Origin: Candidatus Zipacnadum vermilionense
GTDB lineage: Bacteria; Armatimonadota; Zipacnadia; Zipacnadales; Zipacnadaceae
Length of the DNA: 64,000 nucleotides
Direction: 5' to 3'
NCBI GenBank assembly: GCA_029821755.1
Contig: JALGSV010000003.1
Coordinates: forward strand, 62,001 to 126,000
Numbering within the stretch: the first letter of the stretch is position 1; each line of letters begins with the position of its first letter. Position numbers and translations under genes: made by a program. The notes under the pieces were generated by a model. The model did not search any database and had not been told where the DNA came from. It saw only the letters and a list, made by a program, of their open reading frames with translations. Of this stretch, positions 62,192 to 64,000 are shown in pieces.

Positions 62192-63511
62192 TCAGCCTCC
62201 CAGCTCCCCCGCCGCCACCCCCGCCGCCCACAGCTCCTCACACATCGGCTTAGCTCGCTCCCACGACCGGATCGTCGGCTCCGCCACGAGGGCTCGCTCC
62301 AGGCCCTGCCGGTCACCGCGCACCGCCGCATCCACCGTGAGTCGCTGGTGCTCGGCGATGGCGTGGTATAGCCCCCACAGCTCCCGCGGCACCGCGTCTA
62401 TCTCCAGCGGCGCCACCCCTGCCGCGCTAACCAGCGCATGCGCCTCCACCGCATGCTCCGCCGGCATCCCCACCGCGTGACCGGCGTTGGGGTAGGTCAC
62501 CGCCAGCTCCGTCGGCTCTTCTCTCCGCAGCGCCCGCATCACCTGCGCGCCCAGGTCCCCCAGAGCGGACACTGCGCACCCGGCCAGCGCCGGTTGCGCC
62601 CAGAAGTCCTCGATGCGTTCCCGCGCCGCCAGCTCCGCCGCCTCGTCTGCCGCTCTCTGTTGCCGCGCCGCCCGCTGCTCGTCCACTGGCGTCCGCTCAA
62701 AGTACTCCCGCATCCCCTGCGCCAACTGGTCATGGAAGAAGTAGTGATGCTGATGCCCATTATTGAGCGGCAGGACCCCGAACAACTCGAAGAACTTCGC
62801 CGCCATCTCCCAGTTGCACCGCTCCGCCCCCGGCCGAGTGGGCAGGTCCTCCCACGCCTCGCGGATCAGCTCCCCCACCGGACGCCCCTGATAAGTGGAA
62901 TCCTGCGTGACCCACGACAGATGGTTCAGTCCCCCGCCCCGATATACCAGCTCTGGATTGGGCACCCCGATCTCGAACAGGTGGTCCATATCCCACGCGA
63001 AGTTGTACACCCCCGGACACAGCCCGATCGCGCGCCGGTCGCTGTAGCGGTGCAGCGCGTCCACCAGCGTGGTCACGGGGTTGGTAAACAGCAGGAACCA
63101 CGCCTGCGGGCACAACTCCGCCATGCGCTCGGCAATCCGCAAGACCACCGGCACCGTCCGCGCCGTCAGCATGATCGCGCTCGGCCCAAAGTCGTCGTGC
63201 CCGTGGTAGCCCCACTTCGCCCCGATCCGCTTGTCCCGCTCCAGCGCCGTCACCCCGCCCACCCGGATACACGAATACACGAAGTCCGCCCCCTCGAGCG
63301 CCGCGTCCAGGTCGGTCGTCCCCAGCGTCACGAGCCGCCGCCCCTCCGCCGAGGGCATCTTCCGCGCCAGCGCCGCCGTCGTCTCCGCCCGCCGAAGGTC
63401 CAGGTCCTGGAAGACCATATTCAAGTCCCCGGACGCCTCCTCACTCATCAGCAAGGCCTCCACGGTCCCCAGCAGCCGCAACGCACCACCGCCGAGAAAG
63501 GCGATCTTCAT
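62192..63511 (-). CDS. GH4 family glycosidase, divergent
   Basis: A 439-residue NAD/metal-dependent glycosidase. The Rossmann start is IAFLGGGALRLLGTVEALL. VYSCIRVGGVTALERDKRIGAKWGYHGHDDFGPSAIMLTARTVPVVL resembles the 6-phospho-glucosidase region. FTNPVTTLVDALHR and GLCPGVYNFAWDM hold the Cys of the metal site, but the His seen in MelA (GLCHGVEG) is Pro here. GGGLNHLSWV follows. It is only distantly related to the GH4 at 3103. It probably forms an operon with the unknown gene at 60322, 196 bp downstream. Confidence 0.88.
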   Translation of the reverse strand: MKIAFLGGGALRLLGTVEALLMSEEASGDLNMVFQDLDLRRAETTAALARKMPSAEGRRLVTLGTTDLDAALEGADFVYSCIRVGGVTALERDKRIGAKWGYHGHDDFGPSAIMLTARTVPVVLRIAERMAELCPQAWFLLFTNPVTTLVDALHRYSDRRAIGLCPGVYNFAWDMDHLFEIGVPNPELVYRGGGLNHLSWVTQDSTYQGRPVGELIREAWEDLPTRPGAERCNWEMAAKFFELFGVLPLNNGHQHHYFFHDQLAQGMREYFERTPVDEQRAARQQRAADEAAELAARERIEDFWAQPALAGCAVSALGDLGAQVMRALRREEPTELAVTYPNAGHAVGMPAEHAVEAHALVSAAGVAPLEIDAVPRELWGLYHAIAEHQRLTVDAAVRGDRQGLERALVAEPTIRSWERAKPMCEELWAAGVAAGELGG

Positions 63512-63596
63512 GGACTATCCTCCCGCGAACCCTTGGTCTCCGTACGCACGGCGTCTAGCTGCCCAGAGGCCCGATGCCTTCTGGGCGGCTCCGCTA

Positions 63597-63621
63597 CCCC
63601 CTCTCCTGCAAGGAGAGGGGG
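63597..63621. repeat. Family-B hairpin repeat
   Basis: CCCCCTCTCCT (63597-63607) pairs perfectly with AGGAGAGGGGG (63611-63621) around GCA and is followed by CAAGGGGTGAGG. It shares arms with the element after eno (32864). Confidence 0.65.
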
Positions 63622-63663
63622 CAAGGGGTGAGGCTCCGCGGCGAGCGCAGGGGTAAGGCGCGT

Positions 63664-64000
63664 CTATGCCCCAACCGTCGGCCCCACTACTCTCGCCCTT
63701 CCTCCCCGCACCTCCACTGGCGTCGCCTCCCACCTCACCAACCTCCCGCCCTCCTCATACACACACCTCAGCACCCACCCCTCATTCCCGCCGTAGCTAT
63801 CCTCATCGAACACCAGGTTCCCCAGGCAGTACGCGATCAGCCGGCCCTTATACTCCTCGATCTCTCCCCGCACGTGCGCGTGGTGCCCCACTACCAGGTC
63901 CGCTCCCAGGTCCACCGCCAGCCGCGCCAGCCGCCGCTCCTCCGCCGTCACCTCCCGCACCCCCTCCCGTCCCCAGTGCAGCGACACCACCAGCACCCCG
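63664..64000 (-). CDS. CapA-family protein, C-terminal part (cut by window edge)
   Basis: The last 111 codons are visible, and the frame is open to the right edge. LVVSLHWGREGVREVTAEERRLARLAVDLGADLVVGHHAHVRGEIEEYKGRLIAYCLGNLVFDED matches the C-terminal half of the CapA/PGA_cap metallophosphatase-like domain, including the GHHAHV metal site and YCLGN. The protein is linked to poly-gamma-glutamate or capsule synthesis in Bacillus, but the domain is widespread with varied roles. The N-terminus is outside. Confidence 0.85.
   Translation of the reverse strand, partial: GVLVVSLHWGREGVREVTAEERRLARLAVDLGADLVVGHHAHVRGEIEEYKGRLIAYCLGNLVFDEDSYGGNEGWVLRCVYEEGGRLVRWEATPVEVRGGRARVVGPTVGA

Overview
The window is 64 kb of GC-rich bacterial chromosome with almost no non-coding space. 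I count about 52 genes and no rRNA, tRNA, CRISPR array, phage or transposase. The lineage cannot be fixed without a marker tree. The cell looks diderm: it has two Wza/SLBB export proteins with signal peptides, a Wzz protein, a tyrosine autokinase, and GT9 and GT4 transferases. It also carries genes familiar from Terrabacteria (cdaA-cdaR, mazG-rqcP, a LexA whose putative operator overlaps its own promoter) and many start codons are TTG or GTG. A diderm Terrabacteria-type phylum such as Armatimonadota is my best guess, and it is only a guess. Many sigma70-like promoters can be read directly (TTGAC- or TTGCC-type -35, 17-19 bp spacer, TATAAT-like -10).

Layout. 1-2952: cdaR (cut by the edge), cdaA, a DedA protein and a parvulin foldase. 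3103-8892: glycan use (GH4, GH95, a lipoprotein-like beta-propeller). 8927-21299: a minus-strand exopolysaccharide/O-antigen operon behind one strong promoter at about 21.6 kb. It encodes a fused nucleotidyltransferase-GHMP kinase, an N-acetyltransferase, a DegT aminotransferase, a flippase, an acyltransferase, three GT4 enzymes, a Wzy-type polymerase or ligase and a UDP-GlcNAc 2-epimerase family enzyme. Wzz (21790) and a large SLBB exporter (26183) flank it. 26451-33512: housekeeping genes (second foldase, mazG, rqcP, ppdK, eno, ftsB-like). 33617-35839: the tyrosine autokinase with a run of nine tyrosines. 36031-44774: an amidase, then a tightly overlapped run rph-rdgB-GT9-FemAB-tldD-membrane protein-metallophosphoesterase-PqqD. 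44873-47465: rpsT, a small membrane protein, rpsR and a Gfo/Idh oxidoreductase. 47588: a prokaryotic pentameric ligand-gated ion channel. 48620-54273: GH1, a PHP protein, a SpoIIE-type phosphatase, lexA and an unknown protein. 54486-64000: sulfatase, second SLBB exporter, M48 protease, GT4, an unknown large protein, second GH4 and a CapA-like fragment.

How it fits together. Two themes dominate. One is making and exporting a surface polysaccharide: the synthesis operon, Wzz, two SLBB proteins and the kinase are spread over four loci rather than one. The other is taking glycans apart (GH4 twice, GH95, GH1, a sulfatase, a possible toroid-fold enzyme). Hairpin-forming intergenic repeats of at least two families punctuate the gene ends. 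The most unusual items are the ion channel, the sugar kinase-nucleotidyltransferase fusion, the tldD...PqqD gene run, the tyrosine tract, and a 202-bp intergenic element with perfect 19-bp terminal inverted repeats.
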